NCBI RefSeq assembly: GCF_027580225.2
Contig: NC_073356.2
Span: 14,227,501 to 14,291,500, forward strand
DNA: 64,000 bases
Source of the DNA: Misgurnus anguillicaudatus
Taxonomy: Eukaryota; Chordata; Actinopteri; Cypriniformes; Cobitidae
Direction: 5' to 3'
Within the stretch, counting starts at the first letter, position 1. The number at the start of each line of letters is the position of its first letter. The notes under the pieces were generated by a model. That model did not search any database. It was not told the origin of the DNA and was given only the letters and a program-made list of their open reading frames with translations. Positions 24,746-35,440 of this stretch are shown piece by piece. The position numbers and the translations under genes were made by a program.

Positions 24746-27037
24746 ATGATAATTTTCTCACCTTTCTCTAACTGTAAATTTAAAAGCCGATTTGCTACTG
24801 AAGTTTTAACACCTCTAAGTTAATTTGGTTATGATTGATGTTGAGTATAACACATTATCCCATTTAGCAATAACTGCCTTCTTGAACATTCTGCATTACA
24901 TTGTGACAATCAAAGGGGCGGGCGTACGCGTTATGATGAAAATTAAAATATTTTTATTTAAAACACTCAAATAAAACTTAATTTTGAAGAAACTATGACA
25001 GAAAATGAACACATACTATATTTTTAATGAATTAAATGTTTTTAACAGATACCTCTAATGGGAATAGCTGCGTGAAGAAGTGAAACTAAAGGGTTAATAA
25101 ACACAAACAGTGTGAAGTCCGCGATATTCTCCGAGATGCACTTGACGGCATTTTTTGCAGCAAATTTATTATGTCTTTTTTTGACGACCTAGTTAAGGCG
25201 GTAGGGTTTCCCAGCTTAGGCGGCCCGCCCGAACTGAAAAGTGCTGTGGGAAACCCTGATATAATGTATACAATCTTAACTACAGATCGGCTGCAAACCT
25301 CCCTTCACATAATGGTGATCCATGATCGCCGTCTCTCCTTGTCTTTAGGAAAACCAAAACATTTGTTATTTTGGATGAGGTATTTTTTCCAGAGTTTAGC
25401 CAGTCAAACCATTAAACAAACAGAGACCGGAAGTTAAGTTCCACCCAGCCGTGTAACTACGACAGCGCACATGCGTCCGATGAAACTGTATATATGCATG
25501 AGATCTTGCGTCCTTGTGTCCTCGCTCTACATCATTATCAACCATCAAAGTCTGGTTCCAATACTCAAGAACAGACAACGCATGGAAGTACCCGGATGTG
25601 TTCTTAAAATCTAGGATGCATCAAATGCAGACTTGCGCGCTGTGTTGCTAACCCGCTTGAAGTCCCATTAAGGGCTCGTTATAGTTGTGCGTAGGTCCTA
25701 CGGCGTAGCCGTGACGGCATAGGTTCTGCATCGGTTGTCATTTATACTTTTGCGTTGTCGTCCGCGTCGACGTGCAAACACACGCGCAGACCGCTGGTAG
25801 GCAGTAACCACGCATGTAACCACAGTAGCAGCGCCACCGTCAGAGAAGAAGAAGCTTAGCAAGTTAACCCACAAACGAAGAAGAAACAGCAACTTGTTGT
25901 ATATAATTTAAGAAGACCAGCAATGATGGAAGTAGATAAACAGCGACTTTTGTTGCAGTTTGAGTTAAATCACTCCTCAACTTGGCTCATCTTTGTTTTC
26001 ACCGTCACAAACGGAAATACCTATGACGCAGTTTTTTTACCTACAGAGTGGTAAATGTTCAACAAAATGTCTGGTTTTCATAGCGATTGCTGCGAAAATG
26101 CCAGTAAAACTGACTATTATTAACTTAAATTGAATTTAGTTGGACTTGATAGCAGAGGTAGACAATACTTTTCCACATTTTCTAAACATCTGTGTTGTTT
26201 GTATTGGGAAAAGCATTACTTCACTACATTCTAAAGCATAGAATCATACTGTGTATTCTTTAATATTGCACATTAAAATTTATTTAATACCTAATTACAT
26301 TAAAATTGTGTACTTTTACTTGAGTAAAAGTATGTTAATATACTTAAATATTAAATGTAAAACAAAAACTTGTATTTATGAAATAAAAATTATGATAATA
26401 ATGTGCTTTGGAAAGTATGTTTTCCAAAGAAAAACACAGATAAAATACAAATACTTAAAAAAATACTTTTAAGTAGAAAGTAAAACCTCTGCTTGATAGT
26501 GACCCTAGCAACTTGTCAATCCACCTGTGGTGGTCTGTGGACGGTTGGCATGAATGATCAATTAACTTCTCCTTCCGGTGTTTTTTGGCAGTCTGTAAAA
26601 CGATAGCTCCGAATTCTTGTTAAATATGTTAGTACAGTCTATCGCACAACAGCTTTTTCCCATTTAGACGTGTTTTTACCGTGTTTTCGCTGATTTCACA
26701 CTGTACACAAAGTGGGCGTAACCGCACAAACTTTCGCCGAAGGTGACATCATGTGCATACCCTCTATATGCATTTATAAAGAAACGGCAATGAAGCAGAA
26801 AACCTGCATAATATTAAAAATATTACTGTTTAAAATGTAGTCGTGTCTTTAATTTATTTTGGGTATATTTAATGAAAATTCTTTCTTCTTATAAATGTAT
26901 TATGCGTCTCTATCATTAACTTTTGGTCTTTTATTTGTAATTATCGTGTTAGCCGAGGTAACAAAAAGTAACCTTTCCCTACATTAATGGTATGTTTATC
27001 ATGTTATGAATGTTGCAATGTTGAATTTAGTTAAAAT
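24746..27037. other. No gene recognised; relics of dispersed elements
   Basis: The segment at about 25240-25440 shares TAACTACAGATC, GTCTTTAGGAAA and CAGACCATTAAACAA-like words with 45237-45365, so both are copies of one repeat. The stretch at about 25670-26060 carries CGTAGGTCCTACGGCGTAG and shares CACTCCTCAACTTGG with 10740-10765. No gene is supported. Confidence 0.45.
25670..26060. repeat. Transposon relic related to 10610-10990
   Basis: TAGGTCCTACGGCGTAGCC and the downstream CACTCCTCAACTTGG plus TTGTTTTCACCGTC have counterparts at 10640-10780 (TAGGACCTACGCCGTAGCC, CACTCCTCAACTTGG, TTGTTTTTACCATC). These are two diverged copies of one element. The ends were not resolved. Confidence 0.5.
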
Positions 27038-29717
27038 ATGCTTATAAGCCAACAGGAAGATCACAGCACAAGCACATCTCAAGTCTCACAAAGATCCGTT
27101 CTTTGTCCTCACGTCCTTCCGAGTTCGTTCAAGTCCAAGGATGCCAGGCAAAACCGGTCTCCACGAGAACACAAGTCCTTTCCGTTCTTGGAATTGAGAA
27201 ATGGCCACAATGTTCCCTCACAGCCTTTCTTCGCTCACAAAGATATTCCTGACTACAGACTTAAAAATAGAAACTCCACCCTACCACTCATCCACTGCGA
27301 CCCATCTCTCTCTCTCGCTCTCTCTGTACTAGTCCCTCTCACTGCCATCCACTTCATATCAGTCACTGTCTCTCGCTGGAGATGCACATCATCATGGAGA
27401 TGTAGGGAGGAGTATATAATGTGTTACGGGTGTCTCCCGCTGAGATGAGAAGTCTAATGAGTCTCGCATGCAGGCGTGAAGACTGCCGACCAGGCACGAA
27501 GCCAGTGAAGAAACATATATTATATTCCTGACTCAAGGGCTCACATATTCACCTATAGTGTCATATAACTGGCGTGCAGTATGCATACTGCCTACTTTAT
27601 ACTGCCATATCATATTGTTGTGATATCGATTTGCGTGCAGTTTTATCCAGTTACGTATCTCAACCCTTTTGATAAAACGCAATACATTTTTATTTGATTC
27701 TTTTGTCACACAAGGCATAAAAATTGCTGATATAGTTTTTGAATACTTGAAAATTCTTTACAGTAAACACTGCATAATTATGATTTGAATATACATTGAA
27801 TTTAGCAATAAACTTTTTATTATGAATTCATTTTAATTGGTCCAGCTGATTGGTACTTACATTTCTCATAAAACACGTTTTGTATATTTTCTTTTTGATT
27901 TTAGGTATAGTTTTTCCTTTGAATCACAAGTTATGCTTTAATTCTTCTCGGATCTGGACACAGTACTTTAATTTGATGTCTCTTTCTGTCAAACATTTTT
28001 GAAATGCTTTTGCAGAAATTAACCAAAAGTATTTCTGGAACCCAAACTTCTTAAAATGTGGGCGATCACCATTGTGTCTTATCTGAACGTACCCACCCTG
28101 TACCCTAAATTAGCACCCTCTGTATCCTGAACGTGTAGGCCTGTCTGAAAGTCTTTAAGTAGTTTTATTAAACGTTCTGAGACATTCAAGTTGCATATTA
28201 CCTGCTTTGTTTCTGATATCTGTTTCATATTAAGCCTTTGAATAAACCGTTTATTTTGTGCAAGCCCTCTAATGTGATTCTCCATCGCATCAACACCATC
28301 AAAGACCACCCACGCTCAGATCTTCCTGAAATATCATCCATTGATTAGTTGTGTCCTGTTGGCCGATAAGGCTGTATTTTTAGCCCTAGGTAATCTAAAA
28401 TGTCTGTTCCCAGTGATATCTGTCTAAGGAGAGCGAGCTGTTGCCACAGAGACCAGACAGAAAGATGCGTCTCCGGCGCACAGGGCATTTCCCTTCATAG
28501 AGACGCGATGGGCAGCTCACATAACAACACGAATGCGGTCCACCGTAGCCGCAGGTGGAAACTAGTTTGGTGCGGGGGTTGCATGTCTCTGTTAGCAGGT
28601 GAATCGTCTTCAGCTGCCACGTGAGGGTTGGTGTTGTGATGGACATGTTGAATCTTTTTAACACCTCTTGCCCCTGTTCTAACCGAGCCATCTCTCTCTG
28701 AGATGGACCCTTTAATATTTCATCAAAGTGTCCCAAAGGACACACTCTCCCGCTGTTCTGGTATTTACAGTGAGACGAGAGGCTTGTGGGTAAAACAGAC
28801 CGCGGAGGCGTTTGGGTACAGGAGAAGAGCTACAGAATGACACGTACCGTGAAGAAATATAAGCTGAGCCATTTATAGATGGATAACGTTTATAAAAGCA
28901 TCTTGGAGAAAACTTGCAACCCTGAGCATATGTTGCTTATGATGCAGGGAACAATGGGAAGGTATGGTCTACATACACTTAAAAATAGTGGAAAAATATC
29001 TCTGTCTGCAGAGATCTGTTGAGATAATAAAGAGTTTTTTTCATCAGACGACTCCTCGGATCTGCACCGGATCCGCACCGGAGCTGCTGACCGGCCTGGT
29101 GTTGTCTGGGTTGCTTCATGATTTTTGTAGGGATCATGTGCCATTGTAAAGATACTCACTAACATACATACATATTTGAGAATCAATGGGTGTGAGTTCA
29201 GTGCCCACTGCCCATACCAATGCCACACTGTCACATATACAGTCCTGCCCATAGGGCTCCATGTGCCACAGACCACTGAATGTGCATCGCAGCCAGCCAT
29301 TTATTTAACGCACAACATACTGAATCCTTTACATGAAGAGTCTAAATGTCACCTATTGTATTTCCCAAACATCTCGTTGTAGTTTCTGTGGTTAACTTGC
29401 TGAATTTTTGTCAATCACACACAGTTCATGTTAAACTGAACACTCTGTGAATGTTGTGCATCTTCTCTGTGTTCCTATAGTCCACAATGTTCGTGTTCTG
29501 ACTGTATTTTTAGAAAGCTGTTCGCTTTCTCTGTCTCTCTCCCTCTCTTTCTCTCTCGCTCTCTTTCACTCTCATCCTACAAAATGTAAAAAACATTCAG
29601 TGAAAAATAACATTGGTATTTTTAAGATTGACTGATTAAGGTCTTGTCAAAAATTGAAATCAAACTTTGATGCTTCAAATCTCAGATTATAACTCTTTAG
29701 CCAGGATTTCACACACA
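27038..29717. other. No gene recognised; 136-codon frame, TATA-like box
   Basis: The longest frame (27038-27448, + strand) is compositionally ordinary and matches no family I know. CT-rich runs lie near 27307-27330 and 29520-29570. GAGTATATAATG at about 27411-27422 could be a TATA box, with a GC-richer stretch downstream. It could belong to an upstream rims3 exon or a non-coding transcript, but nothing confirms that. Confidence 0.35.
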
Positions 29718-29790
29718 GGATGTACATTTATGCATTTGGGAGATGCCTTTATAATGACCATGCATGCATACTATACATTTTCCCTTGACT
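29718..29790 (-). mobile_element. SINE 3'-end fragment, reverse orientation
   Basis: TACATTTATGCATTTGGGAG then ATGCCTTTAT is the reverse complement of the DANA-type tail seen at 6862-6897. It is a fragment only. Confidence 0.5.
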
Positions 29791-30094
29791 TTGCTGTTGG
29801 CAAGTAAGGAACAAGAACAACAATGTAAATTAAAATTTTATTGATGACTCATTCTGTAAGGGCCGTGTGAGAAATGCTTTGTTTCTTATTCCCAGAAGAT
29901 TTGGCACTTAAAATGGATCCCCTATGATTACAAACCAGTTTAAGTGCTATTTAGCCCCATTATGCAATTTTGGAGAGTGCAAAATTTATGGGAGGAGAGT
30001 ATTTAAATGAATCACGCAACACGGTTTTTATATAAAGTTCGTACGTCCATTTACTGGTATTTGTGCTATTATTATGAAATGGCTAAAAACGCAT

Positions 30095-31264
30095 GGGCCC
30101 TATTTTAACGATCTAAGCGCATTGTCTTAACGGGCGTGTCCGATTCCACTTTTGCTAATTTAACGACGGGAAAAATGGTGTTTGCGCCAAGTGCACGGCC
30201 TTAAAGGGTTGTTCCTATTCTCGTAATGAGTAATGGGTGTGTTTTGGGCGTAACGTGCAATAAACCAATGGGAGTATCAGCTCTCGTCCCCTTTAAAAGC
30301 CATTGCGTTGGCGCCATGCCGATTCCCTATTTAGATGGCGGAATTTTTAAACTGAAAAGCTAAGCGGAGGAAGAAGACCACCAGTTTAAGATTGATTTAA
30401 AAAAAAATTGTTGTTTTCATTTTTATTAAAACTGTTATTTTTTGTATTAAAACCTTTAAAGTTGTTTTCTTTTAATCATTGAAGTAAAATGAGCAGGCTT
30501 TTAATTGATGTAAATGTATGGATAGCCTACATGATCGGTGTTATCTAAAAAAAAATAATTAAAAATATGCAAGAAAAGGTTTGTACTCAAAAAATACTTG
30601 ATTTGTAACAAACAGGAGATAAAGAATTTACAAACATGTTGAGAGCCTTCAGCACTCGGACAGTGCTGTGAGTGTTTTTAAAAGCATTGCATAAAAAAGG
30701 TTCCCATCTCATCATATCCACAGGTACAGAGTCATCATATACAATACATCTGTGGGGTAGCATTTAAAAAAAAAACATTTCAAAATAAATGCAATATTTG
30801 CATTTGTTTAAAGCAAAGCATTTAATTACTTACCAGGCTTTACACCTTCTAACGTTTCATAATCCTCATTTATGTCCAAGAGACTCAATGATAATCTTTT
30901 ACATTTTAATCCTTTGATTTTTCATATTTTAAAAGTGTATGTGCTGCTGCCCATCCATGTGATGAGCAAACGCACGTTGTTGTCCTGTTTTTATATTACT
31001 AATGTGCTCAAGAAATAACAAAAACAATATTGTGCCATTGACTTTAGACTTTATACCTGGTCAATGGCGTAGTCTATTTTAGTTGCCTCAAAATAGAAAC
31101 GCGCCGACAATGCGCCTAAACACACCATTTGCATTTGCTACTTAAACAACGTGGCGCTAAACATGAAAATGATCATTGCGCTGAGTTGAAACTAGCAAAA
31201 GACACTTGCGTCGCGCATTGCGCTGCATTGCGCTGCATTGCGCCCGGGTGTAAGATAGAGCCCC
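30095..31264. mobile_element. PIF/Harbinger-like non-autonomous element (about 1.17 kb)
   Basis: The left end GGGCCCTATTTTAACG and the right end GTAAGATAGAGCCCC are imperfect inverted repeats. The interior is rich in GCGCC/GGCGC words near both ends, with an AT-rich middle. Near the right end GCATTGCGCT is repeated in tandem. I remember this sequence type as a zebrafish Harbinger-derived repeat. The exact ends and the 3-bp target duplication are uncertain. Confidence 0.6.
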
Positions 31265-31358
31265 ATGTCTTAAAGTCTAGGCTAATGTACGTTGCTCTTG
31301 GTAGATTGTGTTGATCATTATGAAAATGAGATATTTGCACCTATTTAATTTGTGTTCA

Positions 31359-31722
31359 TTAAAGGTGCATTGTATATCTTTTAGAAGGATCTCTTGACAG
31401 AAATGAAACATAATATATATTATCAGTGATGTATAAAGACCTTACATAATGAACTGTATTGTTTTTATTGCCTTAGAATGAGATGTTTTATCTACATACA
31501 CCACATGGGTCTGCTTACATGGAAAATTGCATCATGTTTTTACAGTAGCCCTGAACGGATAAACTGCTCAATAGAGCCCATTTCATCCCTACATTATCTC
31601 AGACTACGACATATTTGTTCTGTAGCAGCTATCATAGCTTCTCATTGCGTTTTGAAATTGAGGTTGGTTGCAATTTGCAATCTCACCACTAGATGCCGCT
31701 AAAAACACACTGGACCCCTAAC
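31359..31722. mobile_element. TTAA-type MITE beginning TTAAAGGTGCA, right end eroded
   Basis: The left end is TTAAAGGTGCATTGTATATC. The right part contains CTCACCACTAGATGCCGC and CACACTGGACCCCTAA where a full copy would end in CCTTTAA. It is a widespread fish repeat, recognised from memory. No coding sequence. Confidence 0.65.
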
Positions 31723-33274
31723 CTGCACTTTATCAGTAAATCACCCACAGAAATTACCCCTCCCATTGGCGCTTTTTTGAAAGTGCACTCTCACTCCAAT
31801 TTGTCCTGCCTAGAAAATCTGTCCCATAATGTTTGAAAAAGGGTTATGTACAATCAACACAGTCCATGTCTCTCTAGTCACTATCGGGGTGATGCAAGAA
31901 AACAGGTTCTTATCAACCATTCAGGGTTTATCTTGTGACAATGATGAACTAAACTGTGCATTATTTATCAAACATAAAAAAGGCCCTAAAATCAGCCTTC
32001 CATACCTGTTATTATTTTTTGTCGAAGCATGACAGTATTAGGTGTACCGTGCATACAGCTCATGGTTTTATTTGCTCCTTCAGGATCTAGGAGGCATCAG
32101 TTTCTGTCAGCGTGTTACCTTTGAGATCCTCTGACTGATACTGTGTTTATCACTTATCCAGCATCATCTGCCTGTTTCTCTCCCGCTCTCTCCCTTCATC
32201 AACTCTTCCCCTTTCTTACTTTATATACTGTAGTATGACTTCAGCAGCATTGCTAAACTCAAATAGATTTCACACTTCTCTTGTGCATCTTCAAGGCTTG
32301 TGATATGCCTGCCATTACTCTTCGAAGTCTTGGATCATGCTGTTCTCTTGTATCCATACATTGATCTGCGAAAATCACTGCGATCTGCAAAAATCCCTCA
32401 ACTGACTGAGTTAAACCTATGTATCCATTTCCCGGAAGTTGTGTTTTTGTCATCCAGTCTATTTGGACCAGCAAGCAAATTAGACAACGTCTTGGCAAAA
32501 ACAAGGCAAAATTGGTGCTGTCATTGAAAATTGAATAGATGTCAACCATAAAAGAAATAGCTTGTCATCACTGTTGACTTTGCATACATGATGGAATATC
32601 ATACAGGTCACAAGTTACAGTATATTGGCAAATTCAAGGTTATTTTGGCTACTAATGGGTTACTCATAGCCAGACTATATCAAGTCTATTAATTATTACG
32701 GTGAAATGACTGCTTTTGCTTGCTGGGGAGTTTGGTACCATGGTTGTGCCTTTGCTTTTATTTGTAATTTCGGAGCTTGACCCCAGGAGATTACCACAGT
32801 ATATACTTGCTAATGGATATTGCACTTGATAACTCTCGAGTGGCTTGCACACACACAGTCTCTAAACGTATTTAAAATCAGTGGCTTCGGTTCGAAAGTT
32901 AAATATAGCTTGTTTATTATCACCTAAGGTATTTTTAATGATGTTTCACATCCATTGTTTTTATTTCCGATTTGGCTCCATATTTGGTTCTCGGGGATAA
33001 AACAGAAACATCTGATTAATCATTAACTTCGTCTGTACGAATCGGTTTGCTGGAAAGTTATCCATCTAAATTCAGCCGCTGTAAACAGTCATGCTGTTCA
33101 TGCGTGTGGTTGAGTTTACATTACCACCTGAGTACATGACGGTTGGTATAAAAGATGACCGCACTATATAAGCTTAGCTGTCTTTTTTATAAACACTTAA
33201 ACAGTTTGCTTTTACAATGCATAATATTTAGTAGTTTTTGTCAGTGTTATAAAATTGTGTGCCCTTGCTTGCAG
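31723..33274 (+). other. Probable rims3 intron upstream of the first recognised exon; no exon seen
   Basis: Because the exon at 33275 begins inside a codon, this DNA must be intron or contain an upstream exon. I looked for the conserved N-terminal coding sequence (the basic RRSSLGAK-type segment and its QWSKS-like continuation) and did not find it here or further upstream. Two TATA-like strings (GGTATAAAAG, CTATATAAGC) occur at about 33144-33174. Confidence 0.5.
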
Positions 33275-33416
33275 ATGGAGGAACCAAAAAGCTACGCAGC
33301 ACCATCAGGCGGAGTACAGAGACGGGTATAGCGGTGGAGATGAGGAACCGCGTCACGCGACAGGGCAGCAAGGATTCGACGGATGGCAGCACCAACAGCA
33401 ACAGCTCTGATGGAAC
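33275..33416 (+). CDS. rims3: rims3 coding exon, conserved linker (first recognised exon)
   Basis: This is the first of five exons of RIM3 (regulating synaptic membrane exocytosis 3), a presynaptic active-zone protein. RIM3 and RIM4 are the short RIMs: they keep only the C-terminal linker and C2B domain of RIM1/2 and modulate neurotransmitter release, partly through voltage-gated calcium-channel beta subunits. The exon follows the acceptor TTGCTTGCAG and ends before GTGAGT. It starts at the second base of a codon and ends after two bases of a Thr codon. It reads ..GGTKKLRSTIRRSTETG.., then a serine/threonine/asparagine-rich stretch STDGSTNSNSSDG. This linker is almost identical to mammalian RIMS3 as I remember it. 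RIMS1 and RIMS2 share parts of it, so the paralogue call rests mainly on the last exon. Roughly 70 N-terminal residues encoded upstream are missing. Confidence 0.93.
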
Positions 33417-33654
33417 GTGAGTGACGTCTGTATGTTTTACAAAGTGTTATAAGTATTATATTCAACCCAACCTGTGAAAAACCAGCTGAAGTCTTTTTTT
33501 GTGATTTCTTCCTATTATAAAAAACATTCTGTGAAAATATAACCTTGATATATTTAAAATTGACTGAGTAAGATCATGTCAGAGATTGAAATCAGTGTAA
33601 AATCAATGATTGAAATCAAACTTTGATGCTCCAAATCCCATCATTACATTATAA

Positions 33655-34320
33655 TAGTGCACACCAGCCGTGGTAGAGGTGGCAAAAATGCGCTACTCGC
33701 ACGTAGTTGGACGCTTGAACATTTGAGTTTACTCGCTTCATTCGCACGTGAAATTCTAGTCATTCGAGACATTCATGCAGAAATTCGCGTCATGGGAGGG
33801 GCTCCTGTCACTCCTGTAATCACTTCACTACTACAGCAAGGTCCTAATTGGTTAACGCGAAAAAAGTTCCGTCAAAGTTCAGATTTTTCAAAGCTTTTCT
33901 GAACGCTCAATTTGCGCGGAACACGCCATCCGCACGTTACGCGGCATTTCATGTCATTCATTTCATTTATTATTTGCGCCGCAGGATGCCTTATCAAGTC
34001 TTTGCATTGACTTAACATGTAAATCACTCGCGCTTTACCGCATCTGGTGTGAACCCTGCATAATGCTACATACACACAAGACGCAGGGCATCGCGTTACT
34101 CGCTCTAGATTACTCGCTGGATTTAGCTTCATGTCATGCGAATATTTCGCTCGAGTTTAATATTTTCATCTTGGACGAAGACGCGTTTGAGGTGAATAGC
34201 ACGTGTTTTCGCATTAAACGCGCTGCCCATATCGCGTCGAAGACGTGTCTGATCGCGTCTTTGCATTGACTTTGTATGTAATCTGCTCGTGCAAATCGTT
34301 GAACACACGTCTGCTGTAAA
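33655..34320. repeat. CpG-rich transposon relic inside a rims3 intron
   Basis: This block between the first two recognised exons is rich in TTCGC, CGCGTC and GCGAAAT words, unlike the AT-rich intron around it. Its overlapping frames on both strands encode nothing recognisable. It resembles 12290-12480. I infer a decayed DNA transposon and cannot define its ends. Confidence 0.45.
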
Positions 34321-34529
34321 CCCACGGTTAGACTTTAGGCTGGATTTCACAGGCAGGGTCACAAATTAAGTGTTGGAAAAAAGTTGTTCTCCCACCAAAG
34401 ATTATTGCATTTATGGGGAAAACATACTTTGTATTGTGAAATTTGCTGCATTACACAGTATTCCAGACAACATACATTAGCTTGTGATATTAAAATGTAA
34501 TTATGCGAATGTAATTATGAAATTTTTAG

Positions 34530-34642
34530 GTTCATTTTCCCTACCACTCGTCTGGGCCCTGAAAGTCAATTTAGTGACTTCCTGGATGGCCTTGGCCCCG
34601 CCCAGATAGTAGGACGGCAGACATTGGCCACACCTCCAATGG
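34530..34642 (+). CDS. rims3: rims3 coding exon, linker before the C2 domain
   Basis: The acceptor is AAATTTTTAG. The first base completes the Thr codon opened in the previous exon. The reading continues TFIFPTTRLG, then ESQFSDFLDGLGPAQIVGRQ and TLATPPMG, and stops two bases into a Gly codon at the donor GTAAGA. The FSDFLDGLGPAQIVGRQTL block is a signature of RIM proteins immediately N-terminal to C2B. The exon is invisible as an open frame of its own because the + strand frame is short. A 116-codon minus-strand frame over it is a shadow. Confidence 0.93.
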
Positions 34643-34809
34643 GTAAGATTCTGACCGTGTTTAGCTTTGAATACTTTGGCAATCCAGTCATTTACATAGA
34701 TCAATGTTCCTGTCGCCTGTTTGTAGTTCTTTTGTTGATTGGTTCCCTGTTGATTGTTTCCCCAAGTGTGTCTTGTTACTAGCTTGTTAGACCCTGTGTA
34801 TATATATAG

Positions 34810-35120
34810 GCCAAGGCTGTGTCTGAAATAGCCCCCTATACCCTCATTCACTATTCCCTAAATCAGTCCACTAATATAGTTCACTCGAAGTAGTGTGTAA
34901 CAACGAGTGAGTAAATTCGGACAGTGCTGCAGTGTGGGGGTCATCTTCCGACAAAATGCGAGAATCAATTCAGCGCGCAATTCGGTGGAAAAGCTGTGAT
35001 TGTACATTGGTTGTACACTCATTACTGCGGTGCATTGTGGGGGTTGAACGAGTGCACTCAATAATGTCCACAATAATTTTGGACACCACTTAAAATGGAT
35101 GTTCCCTCAAATAGTGCACT
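34810..35120. repeat. Probable MITE in a rims3 intron
   Basis: GTGTCTGAAATAGCCCCCTA near the left and AATAGTGCACTATTTAAGAG near the right, with CATTCACTATTCCCTAAAT inside, match a repeat type found widely in fish. The termini were not resolved. Confidence 0.4.
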
Positions 35121-35206
35121 ATTTAAGAGTAAAGTTAGGTATTTCCTAGTGTTTCCTTTGTTCTTTGTTAGTTATTGTTATTGTTTTCTGTGCCTGGTTT
35201 CAGTTA

Positions 35207-35440
35207 CAGTGGTGTGAAAATCTTTTGGGGCCCATCCAGATTTCTTATGTTATTGCATATTTGTCACATTTTAATGTTTTAGATTATCAAACAAATTTAA
35301 ATATTAGTCAAAAATAACACAAAGTGAACAGAACATGCTATTTTAAAATGATGGTTTTTATTATTAAGGGAAAACTGAATCCAAAACTACATGGCACTGT
35401 GTGAAAAAGTGCTTGACTACCCCTGTTAAACATAACTTAA
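35207..35440. mobile_element. Tc1/mariner-like element, left part (left TIR region)
   Basis: CAGTGGTGTGAAAATCTTTT follows a TA and is the terminal repeat of a common fish Tc1-like family. The inner direct repeat copy (GCACTGTGTGAAAAAGTGCT) lies about 180 bp further in. The element resumes at 37848 after a 2.4-kb insertion. Confidence 0.75.

Noticed and set aside
27038..27448. 136-codon + frame
   Set aside because: Ordinary composition, no motif, no similarity to a known family, no splice sites. One frame of this length is expected by chance in 64 kb searched in six frames.
34501..34851. 116-codon minus-strand frame
   Set aside because: It is antisense to the rims3 linker exon at 34530-34642, which is supported by phase-matched splice sites and strong family similarity.
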